This document shows positions 1 to 12,613 of a DNA stretch of 64,000 nucleotides, in pieces. Location: the NCBI GenBank assembly GCA_048013815.1, contig CM106585.1, positions 7,440,001 through 7,504,000 on the forward strand, in the 5' to 3' direction. Under the pieces are notes generated by a model. The model saw nothing but the letters and a program-made list of their open reading frames with translations, had not been told where the DNA came from and did no database searches. Position numbers and translations under genes: made by a program. The stretch is from Setoptus koraiensis (taxonomy: Eukaryota; Arthropoda). The stretch's first letter is position 1. Each line of letters starts with the position of its first letter.

Positions 1-108
1 GACGCTCGGAAACATGATCGTGAGACAAGTCGAAATGAAACCACGACGCCGATGAACAAGACAGATAATAATAATCAGATGAGACACAACAACATTTGCA
101 GTTGGCGT

Positions 109-143
109 GGTTGTTGTTGTTGTTGCTGCTGCTGTTGTTGTTG
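109..143. repeat. (TTG/CTG)n triplet repeat
   Basis: An impure run of TTG and CTG triplets. It reads as leucine or cysteine runs in different frames, and I take it to be a simple repeat, not coding sequence. Confidence 0.9.
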
Positions 144-220
144 CCGGTGCACCTCGCTGTGGCAGCGGCGCAATGTCGCCTGGTGTGGTCGCCGCCAGTG
201 GCCAGCAAAGTGGACACCGA

Positions 221-276
221 CAACAACGACAACAACGACAACAACGACAACAACAACGACAACAACAACAACAACA
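221..276. repeat. (CAA)n triplet repeat
   Basis: A CAACAACGA/CAA run, the complement in kind of the TTG run about 100 bases upstream. The two could pair as a long imperfect hairpin. Confidence 0.9.
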
Positions 277-685
277 CTAATGCACTTGGCCCAATGTTAT
301 CTCAATTACACATGAGCAGCCAGTTGTAGTTGCTGTTGCTGGCGCTAGTCGCCATAAGAAGCAGCGCGGCTCGAAATCGCGATTATGTGCTCGCCGAATA
401 CACGCAACTAAATACATTATGGGGCCCGCCACAATGGCCACAGTTGCATTCACAATGACACAATGCCGTTCGCAATTGCTGAGAACGCAAACAGTTGCTG
501 GCCATTGTAACAGCCAGTGGCAGAGAAGCAGCCAACTGGTGAAAATGCCAATTTGAATGAACGGCGCCCCAAAGCGGCCAACCGTTCGACAGGCTGGTTA
601 GACGAGCCAGCCAACAGATAAGGCCAATGAGATACGCAAGCAACTGTGTGCTTGCATCTCGTTGGCCTTGCATTCGGCCATTCAA

Positions 686-752
686 CCAGCAACTAACTAC
701 CAGCAACCAACTACCAGCGACCAACTACCAGCGACCAACTACCAGCGACTAA
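686..752. repeat. 14-bp tandem repeat
   Basis: About four copies of the unit CCAACTACCAGCGA. The last three are identical and the first copies are diverged. Confidence 0.85.
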
Positions 753-1098
753 TGAGCAAAGTGCGCCAACAGCGCCATAGGTGCCCCCAGAAGCAGCTCA
801 CAGTGTCAATGGGCACGCTTTGCGTTACGTAACGTGCACAACAACAAGCAATAGCAAGTTGGCCGACTAACGAAACGGCAAAGAGTTGAGTGGCCCAGTT
901 GCATTGTTGAGCGTTTGTTGCAACAATGCAACCACTTTGTTATTTGGCAGCCTTGCTTTTTGTAAATATCTGCTGCTGCTGCTGCGGCCGTTTCTACTCG
1001 CTGCTGTTGGCAAAGTTGTGAATCACAATGTTGTGAATCACAACTCGCCAAGGACGCGCCGCACGTCGATTTGCGAGTTTGCGATTGTGCCAATCTGG

Positions 1099-1170
1099 CG
1101 AATCTGCGAATGGGCGAATCTGCGAACGGGCGAATCTGCGAATGGGTGAATCTTCGAACGGGCGAATCGT
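1099..1170. repeat. 16-bp minisatellite
   Basis: About 4.5 copies of CGAATCTGCGAATGGG with small changes (TGCGAACGGG, TTCGAACGGG). It makes the open frames seen on both strands here, which are therefore not gene evidence. Confidence 0.85.
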
Positions 1171-1866
1171 TCGAATCGGCCAACAACGAGCGAGAGAGCC
1201 GCTTCGAAAGTTCGACAGAGCGGCCACGACGCTCATTGAGTTGATCGTTCGGCGAGGGCAACTGTTGGCCGATTGGCCCGAATCAAAACATTGGTCGTTT
1301 CAAGGTTTCGCTGGCGGCGAACTTTAAACTGTGAATAGCAAATCGCCAATTGCGAACTGCGAACTGAGAGAATCGCAAACAACAACAAAATGGGAACAAA
1401 AAGTTGAATAATTGATGCCGCCGATGATGCAATCGTCTCGTCGTCGTGCTCTGGCGGCCTTAGTGGCCGCCAACGATTCTGGCGAATTCGCGAATCGCCA
1501 CCAACAGTTCGGCTTTGGCGCGTTTTTCGCGATGCATTTGCATTTGTTAGCGGTGAAGTTGGCCGTGCAGTTGCGCCAAAAGACAAGTCTGTCGGTTGGA
1601 GGTTGGAAATTCGCAACTCCAAGTTGGCAATTCCAAGTTCGCACTAATAACATGAATGCAACATGAAAAGAATTCTAATTGTCGAGCATAATAACTCGGG
1701 ATAAGCGGCATTAGGGAGAGAGATTACACGAGTCAGCCAGTCTGACAGCAACGACAACAAGCGACTACAATCAATACAATGAGCCATTCTCGCCGTTGCC
1801 GCTAATCCAACAACGGCCGTGCAAATTCTCAAGTTTCGGCCCGTTTCTGCCGATGCTGACAGCGCC

Positions 1867-1905
1867 GTCGTTGTTGCTGCCGTTGTCGTTGTTGTTGTTG
1901 TTGTC

Positions 1906-2000
<95 letters not shown>

Positions 2001-2040
2001 CGTTGCCGTTGTTGTCGTTGTTGATGCTGCCGTTGTTGGT
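1867..2040. repeat. Long (GTT/GCT)n triplet repeat
   Basis: About 174 bases of GTTGTT with GCT and GTC interruptions. It translates as polyleucine, polyvaline, polyasparagine or polythreonine depending on frame. There is no flanking coding context, so I treat it as a microsatellite. Confidence 0.9.
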
Positions 2041-3045
2041 GCCGGCGCCGAGTGCCGCAACTACCAACACGGGCTCATATCACCCATGCTGCGCGTTACA
2101 TAATAGACACACCACTATGATGATAATAATTTCAAATTTATATAACTTTCCACTGCGACCCTCCAACTGCGACCCGCTGCAAGGCGGCCCAGCCCGGCCC
2201 GGCGCGGCATTGTCTCGCTCAAATCGCCATCGCGCTTCGAGAAGCGCCCTGCAAAGTTCGAACGGGCGCAAATGGCAACTTGCGAGCTGCTCCAAGTTCA
2301 AATTTGCCCAGTTCCAAGCCGACAGTTGGCGGCGGCTCGAGATACATGCAGCTCGCACCACTAATTTCCATTCTGACTGGCCGTCTCGAAATTGCAGAAA
2401 TATGCGCTAATGGCGCATGCTGGAAGGGTCGCCAAACAACAAGAGATAATAAAACGACGGCCCATACAAAACGAGACGAGAGCCGGCCAACAATGAGCGC
2501 AACTTGCGAATCGAGAATCGAAATTCTGACTTTATATTTAGCTGTATGTTTGCTGGCTGGCGCGCTCACAGTTTCCGAAACAGTTGGACGGAACAAGCGA
2601 GAAACAAATATCGGCCAAACTAGAAACTATTTATGACCCTTTGTCCTGATGCTAACAAAAACGCACTCATTTGCTGCAAATGATTTGCACACTCCGACAA
2701 TGCACACCCGCACAACCTTGGCCATTATGTAATATATGTTTTATGTATTATGTAATATACAAGTTACACACACACCTAAAAAGACAACCGGCCCCAATGG
2801 GTGCCTAATGCATCGAGGGGGACCCATTTGGTTGTCGTGCAAATGCGCGCGTTTAGTTGTCACATGACGTGTGCTGTTGCTGACAGCGACGTCAGACAGC
2901 TCGTGACAGAAACTTTATTCTCAAACAACAAGCGAGTTGCGTGCCGGATCACCGCCGGGCAACTCTCATATGTTCGGCTGATCGTATGCTGTCATCCGAC
3001 GCGATCCGACTTGCGACAATGCCAAACGACGGGCGACAGTGCGAC

Positions 3046-3132
3046 CCGACGGGATCCGACGGGATCCAATGGCAGACAGTGAGAGACAGTGTGAGACAGT
3101 GGGGGACAGTGGGAGACGGTGGGAGACGGTGC
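3046..3132. repeat. Degenerate 10-bp repeat
   Basis: Repeats of the type GGGAGACAGT and GACGGGATCC in tandem, purine-rich on the plus strand. Confidence 0.7.
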
Positions 3133-6100
3133 AAAAAAGTGGCACCAATTAGACAACTCGCTTGTTTAATCAAGTCTGGCTGTGACGAGCAGCTCAGGCT
3201 CATCGCTGTCGCAAATTGCCATGGACGCTTTTATGAAAACACACAACCAGCGATAATGAATTGCTGCGCAAGTGGCCAAGTGGCGGCGCCCAAACTTTGG
3301 GCCCCAAAGTCGCACTGTGCAGCAGAAGCTGCACAGCTGAGATGAGCCAGTATAAATGAATAGCCCATAAACCACCATTATGGGTTCCTTGGCCCCAAAA
3401 TAAAGATCTAGCCGGGCTGGCTTTATTGCCGAACGCGCGCGCTGAAAACAGACTCGCCCATGATATTATGTTTTTATGCCTTCATCCACTTCTCGCGTTA
3501 TTTTGCCGGCGCTGTTTCGTTGGGTGAACGGCCTCCCTCTCTCTCTCTGCTGGTAACTACTTATTGTTTGTTGCTTGCCGATGATCTGGTGCCACCCATT
3601 TTATCTCTGGCCGCCAGAGTCTGGCGGACACACTGGCTCTCGAGCACTTTGCTACGCTTGTCTGCCAATAACTAAACTGCAACTGAGCGCATTTGCTCAT
3701 ATCTGCGCCACTTGACAAGTAAGAGGCCCCGGCCGCTAACAAAAACAGCTACTGGCTCCCATAGATTCGATGGGTTTTTCCTGCAATTCTCTGGGTGCGA
3801 TATAGATGGATCAGACTCTGATCATCAGAGGCTAGCGATTCTGTGCTTGCAGTGCGCCCCTTGATAAGTCCCGAGAGATCTTGAGAGAGGGAGAGGCCCC
3901 GCGACTACTTTGTCGGCAGATGACGAGCAGGCAAATGCAGTACGCAAAAATGCAATTTTCCTTCGCTCTTCCTCTTTCGCTGAATGCCGAAAGAGAGGGG
4001 CCGCTTCGGGCCCAACTCGATGAGAGGGGCACCGTCGAATTGGGAGTGGAAATGGCTGCGCTTGGCCCATTTTTTGCGCTCTACCTGCAGGCCATTGGGC
4101 GCCCCCCAGAAAAACAACTCTCAACGAGCTGCATGCGAGACAGCGTACGTGTTCTCGAGAGCGCAAATCGCCCGCTCGAATTATATCTGCTGTTCCATCT
4201 ATCGCGCTAATCGATGGGGAACTGGCCTCATAAAGCTTCATCGAGCAGTCAAGGCCGGAAAGGAAATGCGTTTTTCTTTGGCGTCGCTCGCTGCAAACAG
4301 AGAGAGAGAGAGAGAGAGAGATAGAGATCTAATTCGGAGCAAGTGCCCACACCGAGCCGCCGGCTGGCTGGCTCGTGTGAGATGGTCCGCTGAGCCTGTT
4401 CAAGGCCCCAATTTCGGGCAACAATGCGCACTGTTGGGCGCCGCCGCTGCTGCAGCAGCGGATATTTCAAAAGTCGCTGGCTTTCGGCGAGCTGCTGTTG
4501 TTACTTATCGCTCGCTTCGTCGGCAACAAACAGCCAAATACCGGGAATTGGCCGACGGCCCGGCGAATAACACGGGCTGCCTCTATCGGGCTCAATCAGT
4601 TTCTGTAAGTTTCTATTAGAGTCTCCGAAGCGTGCTTGACAACACAGCCAACAAACAGAGTGGCATGACGGCGCGCGCCATTTCTCGCTGACATCGCTGA
4701 TGGGGGCCCCCCAATGGAAATTGGAAAGCAAAAATGAAAAGCAGCCATCGCAAGCGATCGTCCTTATCTGGGCCGCATGCGCGCCAGCTTTTTGCGAGCT
4801 CTTTTGATTCGCGAGAATCAAAAGAGCTGGCTGCTGGTTTGTTGCCCGGCCGCTTGTTATTCCGGTTGTTACGTAACGCGTGTTTGTGAGACTATCTGGC
4901 AGTCGCACAAACACGCCATCACCTTGCGACCGAGCGCCAACATGCAACACAGTAATACAGTTGCCAGCGGGCCCCAACTACACGGAGCGAGAGGCATTCT
5001 TGACGGATGAACACATGAGCACAAGATAAATGGGGCCCCGTCGCGGCCGCGTGTCTGTCGTTACACAATTCTGACGCCAACGAGAGATAGAGCAAACAAA
5101 TCAAACGGACACGATTATAATCTACAAACTGTGTGTTTGCGTTTTTTTATTCATATCGAACGATATCTATTTTGACCGGCGTCATCAGCAACGCTGGTGC
5201 ACAATGCGCGCAGGGCGCCATCTTTCGAACGCGCCCGCAATAAATAACTGTCGCTGTGAATAAATAACCAGTGGGCCCTTTGGGCCCCCGATTCCGCATG
5301 TGTTTCCATTCCAGCCCGCTTCCGGCTTTTTGTGGGGCTCCGCTGGCAATGTTGCACCTGGTGGGAGAGAGTGCAAGTGATAAAGGTTAGCAATGATGTA
5401 GTATTTGTTTGCTGGCAGCGAACGTAAATAATGGAATGTAAATATTTTCGGTTATTCAAATGGTGCGTGGTATAGCGAGATTACACATACACACAGACAG
5501 AGTTTATTTTTATTATTACGTCACACAATATGGATATATTCATATATTTTATGCCGTTCATCTAAATCACAAGGGCGCTCGATGTCGGCCAGCGACAGGG
5601 CACATTTTACGGGCGTTGTACACAATTTTGGGCGCAAAAGCTTGTTTTGCACGCATACTCGCGAACTGATGATAATAATTGATAATACTGTTATATAATA
5701 CATGCCTCGCAACATACTTGCGAGGCATGTAGTATGGAAATGTTGCGTTCGTTTCATAATTGAATAATAGAGGCCCCATTGGTCAGGTTTGTACGACACA
5801 CAAGACAAACGCAAATACACCTGGCCACTTGAATTGTTTGTTGATGGCGCTCATCACTTGCGCCCCTATAATTAAGTGGAGTTGCATTACACCAACCAAC
5901 AATGACCTCACCTGCACACACTCGCCAGCGACCACTGACCTCACGCTCGGGGCCAACGGCCCCATTGGTGTGATGGAGCACGGCCAATGGCAGTGATTCG
6001 GCGATTTGGCCGCAGTGATTTGGCGATTCGCGGCCGATTTGCACGGCATCGGTCAGCGAAAAACAAAACCCCACACATCAACAACTTTGTGATATACCTG

Positions 6101-9100
6101 TACATGCAAACAAACAAACAAGTACCCGCTTGTGCCCACCACCAAAATGGATTTGTCTCTGAACGGCAAATGAGCGACTCCTATACGATATAACTTATAT
6201 CACAATCGGCCAGCAACGCAAAGAGTTGCCATGCCCAATTTGACTCTGATGAAAAATATATATGCGCGTGAGAAATATATCAACTTATTATTATTATTAT
6301 TACGCAATAGGCGCTTACACGTTAATCTTAGGCGTAATGTTTGGTGGCAACTCGATTAGTGGCGATTAGTATTAGTAAGTGGCGACCACTGCATAAACTG
6401 CATACTGTAGATGAGTATTCTCACCATCAAACTAATCGATGGCCAGCAATGCAAACGCTAATCTCACATTGGCCAACCTACGGATTATTGGTGTGGCCAT
6501 TATCTGATCGCCTGTTCACTCGTCTGGTCAGTCTCTGGTCAGTCTCTGGCCAGTCGTTTGACAGTCTCTGGTCGGTCGTTTGGTCTGCCAGTGAGTTTAA
6601 CCGTCTGCCACTGTTAAACTGTCCCTGTCATACATAATGCTATTATTATAACTGCTAATATTATTATATATTGTTATTATTATATAATCGGCACCAGTTG
6701 GCATGCAGGTTTGGCTCGGTTCGGTCAGTCAATTGCCAGTCAGTTACCTGGAATTTTCACAAGCACTTTCCCGTTGCCTTTTGATTCGAGAGCTTCGAAG
6801 CCACAGAGCCCGAGTTCGCAGTTGAGTGGTCGTTGCACTGGCTTCGACAAACCGTGCCGCTCAGTTTTCCCTCCAATCGTTCTTTCCAATTTGATTGCCG
6901 TCAACTGTTATGCGGGCCCCTGGGCCCCTGTTCAGTTACCACATGCACACAGCTGGACAAAGACACGGCCAACCACGCCACCCGACAAACAAGCGATAAA
7001 TCTAGATATATCAATAAAATGATTTTGGCCCATTTAAGCCTGCTCATTTCCTGGTCTGTGGCCGGCAACTGTTGGCTTGTAGCAGCAGCACGAGCAATCG
7101 CCGTATTGCTCATTATTGTTGCTGTTGGCTGGACGTGGCTCGACCAGGATCAACAATGAGGGACGCGGGTGCTGGTGGGCAGCCCAGTTTAGAAGCCGCC
7201 GCCGCCGCCACGACGAAGCAATCTCGTTAATCTGTCTCTCGCTCCCTTTCTCCTCTATTCGAGAGTGACCACCGACGGACGCACCGCCAATCAAATGTCC
7301 AACCGCTGACTGCATTGTTTCCTGTGTGAGCCGGGAGTAAATCCCCAACTGCGCCAACCAGACAGCAGCCGCTATCGTAAATCGGGTGACCGCACCAGTG
7401 GCCAGCGACCACCGGTTTGCTCGGCTGGTGTGTTGTCGCAACATCTTATTTATCGCCCGATTTGTGCCCATATACCGACGCACCATTTGATGATGATTGC
7501 AATCACGTAACGCGCTCTCTTTGGCCACTGGGCCACCGGCTGCAAACTAGTCCGTGCCAGTGACTGGTTGTGAATGTTTGTTACTCTTCGCCCAATGTCC
7601 AACTAACGTCGACTTGATCGATTCAGGGCTCGCAATTTTCGAATCATGAACACCATATGAGCATCCGACACAACACACACACACACACACTGGCAGTTAT
7701 TATCTAGATTGTTGCAGTGGAGTGATTGAAATGATCGATTTGTGCAATTTCAAGTGACTGGGGCCCCCCTTCCACTCACGTCCACTGACGCGGCCCAGTA
7801 AATTGATCAGCGCCAGTAGCAAGCACCATTGGGCAGAGGTTTACAAGCATAAACATTCATGCGAAATATAGCTCAAGTGGCATTCTTCTCGATGCTGTTG
7901 CACTGTTTTGAATGATTCGAAACTTCAATGGCGCTTGGTCGTTCTCGCACCGACAACGCCGTTCCACAATCGCCGAGTGACCCTTACATAGCGGACGCAT
8001 ACGCAACCGCATACGAGTTCATAAGCAGTCCATTGCATCCACTGAAGTTCGCGAATGGGGCCCAATCGCGATAGAAGCAGCCAAAAGAAGTTTGAATAGG
8101 AACTGGGCCAACGCTTGACACATCTGCGCATCGCTGGCGTCTAATTTCGGGTTCATCAACTCGACAGACCATTGAGTGATTAGATCTCTTCTCAGGGTGC
8201 CTCATTTCGCGCGCCTGCCTCACCGAGAGCGACGCGTCGCATTATTCGTTGGCGAGGTCAGTGTTGTGTTACTTTGGCACCCATTGGCACACTGACCGGC
8301 TAACGAGGTGAGTTTGTTTGGGGCTTTAATTTTATTCTCACATTCTCATGCTGCTGCTGTTGCTGCTGTTGTTCGGGGGCTCGGGCACAACAAGAGCCGT
8401 GCAAGAGCGGTAACTGGATATTCATGGGAGCCAATCAATGTAGAGCGCGTCAAATTGTGCCCAGGTTTTCGGCGCTAGCTGCTACTTGTTTGTATCTAAC
8501 AATGTAACTTGCACTATGTGGGGCCCAGTTTGTGCAAATTGCAGTTATGCAAGGACAGCGAAAGAGTGAGAGAGAATTACGGTTCGGCTTAAAGCTTGGA
8601 GCGTATCCCGTTGCACGGGCTCCGTACGTGCACGTAATAGATAAACAAACAATACCGATGATTAATGAAGCCGTGCAAAGTTGTGACCAAGCCGGTGGTG
8701 CTGTTACAATGCAACTACATACAAATTGCCAAATCTAGCGTGAGCGTATATGTTGTGGTCGACTCACAACAGGAGAGATAGCACAAAGGCCGGTGCCTGT
8801 AAAATGATGATGATGATGCGCCCCAGACAAACACCTCGTTGGCTACTTTGTTTTGTGCGTGTTTGTCTATGGCACAACTTGTTTGACCACACACACCAAA
8901 ACAAAGCGATTCTGGCCCGAATTGCGCCCACTTCCGCTCTGTTTGCTTGTGACGCAGGGGGCTCCCTTGTAGATTGCAAAGTGAGATTGTGAGCCAAACC
9001 ACCAATGTGCCGATGTTAATGACGAGCGTCTCGTTTCGACCTGATTGAATCTACATCATCGTTCAGGGGGCGCCCCTGATCATCTACATCTCATGATGTG

Positions 9101-9170
9101 CCAGACTGTATTAAGTTACACTGGCAAAATAAAGAGGTTTGTCGTTGTGATGGTGATCGGAGCGGACAGT

Positions 9171-9670
9171 NNNNNNNNNNNNNNNNNNNNNNNNNNNNNN
9201 NNNNNNNNNNNNNNNNNNNNNNNNNNNNNNNNNNNNNNNNNNNNNNNNNNNNNNNNNNNNNNNNNNNNNNNNNNNNNNNNNNNNNNNNNNNNNNNNNNNN
9301 NNNNNNNNNNNNNNNNNNNNNNNNNNNNNNNNNNNNNNNNNNNNNNNNNNNNNNNNNNNNNNNNNNNNNNNNNNNNNNNNNNNNNNNNNNNNNNNNNNNN
9401 NNNNNNNNNNNNNNNNNNNNNNNNNNNNNNNNNNNNNNNNNNNNNNNNNNNNNNNNNNNNNNNNNNNNNNNNNNNNNNNNNNNNNNNNNNNNNNNNNNNN
9501 NNNNNNNNNNNNNNNNNNNNNNNNNNNNNNNNNNNNNNNNNNNNNNNNNNNNNNNNNNNNNNNNNNNNNNNNNNNNNNNNNNNNNNNNNNNNNNNNNNNN
9601 NNNNNNNNNNNNNNNNNNNNNNNNNNNNNNNNNNNNNNNNNNNNNNNNNNNNNNNNNNNNNNNNNNNNNN
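9171..9670. other. Assembly gap, 500 N
   Basis: Exactly 500 N. The round number suggests a fixed-size scaffold gap, not a measured length. The two sides differ in composition and repeat content, so a misjoin cannot be excluded. Confidence 0.98.
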
Positions 9671-9957
9671 TTTTTGAATCCGCTTATAGACACTTTATGT
9701 TTAACAACTTTATCTAATGTTATCTCAGTCGTATCACACTACTATCTTAATGGCTTATTGATCGGTATTTTTAACAAGTTCACGGGGGGGTTCTCATGTG
9801 GTGAGAGTATGCTTTGCGAATGATCAGACTCCCGATCATCCACGCACTTTTATAGTAATTATCTGACTATCTTGGAAAATAACTCAGTTATATTTGACTG
9901 CGTATAACCGAATATCGTCTATCTTTACGTTAGTTTGTAGATTACTTGTCTTAGAGA

Positions 9958-12583
9958 TCAATATTGCTTAATACGGCTCAGTGGTGGAGCTGTACTTTCT
10001 ATATTCTGCATTGTATGATGTCCCAAATCAGATTGTTCTAATCTATGTCGTGATTTGTAGTAAAGATATCGGATTATTCTGACCAGGATGAGCACTATGA
10101 ATGCAGTAATGACACCAGCAAAGATTGTTCTTCCTATACTAAGTCTCGCTGAGAAATTCATTTCACCACACTTTTCTTGTATTTCCTTAAGTTTTTCGGT
10201 CGCATTGTGAAGTTAATTTCCCGTTTTGTTCAACGCCAGGGTTAAATTTGCATGAGTATCTTTGGCTAATTGCATTGCAATAGCATGTTCATGATCTAAC
10301 TCGTCAATGGCATGGGTTTCGTTAGTATTTACGTAGAAATCTTCCCATGGTTTCACAGGACGATTCAGTGTTTCTTCGGTTCTTTTAAACTCAATTTTGA
10401 TGTCGTCAATCTGCAAGGTTCCATCTATATCAAACACCAAAATCTCATCTTTCGTACGAGGAACTTTTCTGACACCGTTCTTGACATACATGGACGGGTA
10501 ACAGTAAACTATGACCTTGTTTCCGCTCTTCTCTATTTCATGCGTTCGGTAGTCGGATCTGACTGATATGCATTTCTGAGTAAACCAATGGTCTCGGGGA
10601 TTATAAAAATCTTTGTTGAGACAGTGTTCTGCTTTAACAGGTACTGTAAGCGTGTCGGATTCGTCATCCTGATGCAATTCTCGAAAACATTTACTTCCGT
10701 CTTCGAACAAAACGTATTTAGGACCTAAATATTCCTCGAAACATAGTTGCGTTTGGTTTGTTCCAGGCAAGAGTGATTTTATCCCTCTCTTGAAGGGTTT
10801 AGCTTTAAGAATCGTCTGGGATGCATCAACTAGGTCCTGAGTGAATTTGACTTCCAGGATCAGAGCTTCGGGATCGAATCTGCAACGGGGTTCTCGTGCC
10901 AAATCGATAGGACAATTCGTCATTACAGGGTCTGGAGTAATTCCAGAACTCGAAGAAGTCTTTGCCTACTACTTTCTCCTTCTCCCAAGTTACTATCATG
11001 AGATTATGGGTTCGGGCCATGTTCGTCCAGTAAGTGGTAAAGGCTGAGATCATAGCTATGTTTCTAGGGCCAGTCTGTAGATCTATGTCTTTTACTATGG
11101 TCATCAATTTTTCTAGGGTTTGATTGGTTCCTCGCTGACCAGCTAAAAGGTTTGTACTGGCTTTCGCGAGTTCATCTTCGTGTAGGACGATCTTGGGTAT
11201 AATCTCCTCTAGGCCTCCTATTCTAGCGTTTAGTGCCTCTATTTTCTTGGCATCAGTATCTGAAGCCCAATTGTATAAAGCTACCCCTAGACCAGCGACA
11301 GCGGTTGCCGTAGCGATTGCGAGCGTGATTGGTTCTCTTTCCTCTCGGGATTTAACTTCTTCACATCGGTATGTGTCGGTATCAGACTCTTGTAATTGAC
11401 AAGTGGGGTTTATCGTTCGGTTTAGAAAGACTGATGAGGAAGTAGTGAGATTGGCTGGTACCCATGATTTTTCCTCAACGTTATCTTTAATATTATGGGT
11501 CCAATCTAACCCATCTTTTAGGCATGCAAAGATGGCTCTAGAATCTGTCTTATTAGTCATATTACTGATGTCTATAGCGCCTTTTCCATCGCAACAGAAT
11601 CCACGATATAATGAGGGAACTGGATGTTTCTTCTTCTTCTTCTTTGTTGTCGCCTGCCCGGCTGAGTAAGCCTTCTTCTTTCTATCTTTAGAATCATCAG
11701 ATCCCGTTCTTTTTGCCACAGTTTGTCCTGCCGGAACAGGTATGGCTGTGGGGAGTTGGGGGGCGTAAGTACTTGTACTGGAGAGTTCTTTCGTGAGTTT
11801 AGCGAGACTGCAGATTTGGTTCAAACTCTCAACTGTTTTGGCTTTGAGATTCGCATTACACCACTGTAGAAATTTAGAGTTCGTCGCAATTTGATTGTAA
11901 CCCGGACTATTCTTTAGGATATTATTCTGTTCATCACAAGCAGGTATCACGCGGATGTATAACGTTACGTTTTCGTTACAACTCGATCTTCGAAATTCGA
12001 AATTGATGCACTATAACAAAGTGTGCGCCATTGACTTATTGGTGTGTCTAACTAAATTACTCATTGTGGCGAAACTGACCAACAGAATCTTACTAGATTT
12101 CGTACGCAAGCAATCAACATATTTATCATGCTGCGATAGAAATTTGGAGAACTAGGATTTATTCTGTCATCTTTTTGGCTACTCTGATCTGACAGGCTTA
12201 GATCGGTATCTGCAACATGGTGTCACATGCTCGCATCCATATTCCAACGATACTCGTCTGTCCAAAAAATTAAGCGCTCGAGATACTGATACAATCAGTA
12301 TCACTTGTTCTGCTTATGTTAGGTTAGTCAAGAGCTTGGTCATCGGCTTGATAATCTCTGAATCAGTTTTATGATATTCGCTACTTGATATTGAAGGTAT
12401 ATCTTTCACCACTCCAATTCCATAGCAGTGATGAGGTATAGCGTAATACGCGTGAACTCTGATGTAATGTTGAAGAAATCGCTCGATTGATTCATCAACT
12501 TCATCCCATCTTCTGATTTGGTCGTCATGCAACGGTTTCAAAGCTTTCCTGGCCCCAACATACTGCTGATATGCTCGAGGCAT
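9958..12583 (-). mobile_element. Fossil envelope gene of an LTR element
   Basis: Minus-strand reading frames here encode an envelope-like glycoprotein. There are many N-x-S/T sites and a basic REER site followed by a hydrophobic fusion-peptide-like stretch (TLAIATATAVAGLGVAL). Then come heptad-rich sequence, a cysteine-rich middle and, at the low-coordinate end, a single membrane span with a short basic tail. This order matches envelope proteins of insect-type Gypsy/errantivirus and BEL elements. The gene is broken by several changes and by the insertion of a rolling-circle element at 11955-12307. It lies in the same direction as the gag-pol frame at 13.6-17.9 kb and may belong to that element, but other repeats lie between them. 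I treat it as a fossil. Confidence 0.75.
11955..12307 (+). mobile_element. HINE (rolling-circle element) inserted in envelope gene
   Basis: This is a short non-autonomous element of Helentron/HINE type. Its 3' end shows the family signature: AAAAAATTAAGCGCTCGAG, then a hairpin (GATACTGAT..ATCAGTATC), then ACTTG, with T next to it. The body holds a unit (TTGTGGCGAAACTGACC, then GCATGCAGGC-like words) that is also found in the complete HINE at 23.1-24.4 kb. The canonical 5' end is not obvious, so the left limit is approximate. It splits the fossil envelope gene. HINEs carry no protein and depend on a Helentron elsewhere. Confidence 0.7.
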
Positions 12584-12613
12584 GATTTGTAATATTTCAA
12601 GTCTTGCCCTCTA

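Larger units (their letters stand above)
1..9170. other. GC-richer region with no recognisable gene
   Basis: I found no open reading frame here with a recognisable domain; the frames present are short, overlap on both strands and mostly translate simple repeats. The stretch differs from the rest of the window. It is richer in GC, has many TTGGCC/GGCCAA words, and has a GGGGCCC-type word every few hundred bases. It holds triplet and short tandem repeats and no element of the kinds that fill 9.7-35 kb. A frame opening near 2493 begins with a hydrophobic stretch like a signal peptide but stops after 47 codons, and I do not call it. The region could be intergenic, intronic or regulatory DNA. Because of the adjoining assembly gap it may not be a true neighbour of what follows. 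Confidence 0.6.

Noticed and set aside
806-1261. Minus-strand frame of 151 codons with repeats such as RRFAR and DSPIR
   Set aside because: It is made by the 16-bp minisatellite; the opposite strand is open too and there is no domain.
1644-2410. Long open frames on both strands reading polyleucine, polyvaline, polythreonine or polyasparagine
   Set aside because: They are translations of the (GTT)n microsatellite. Every frame is open because the repeat lacks stops, and nothing protein-like flanks it.
2493-2636. Short frame with a hydrophobic, signal-like stretch
   Set aside because: It stops after 47 codons, with no splice donor in a good place and no similarity I know.
9045-9823. Frames of 200-241 codons across the gap
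   Set aside because: They consist almost wholly of N and have no meaning.
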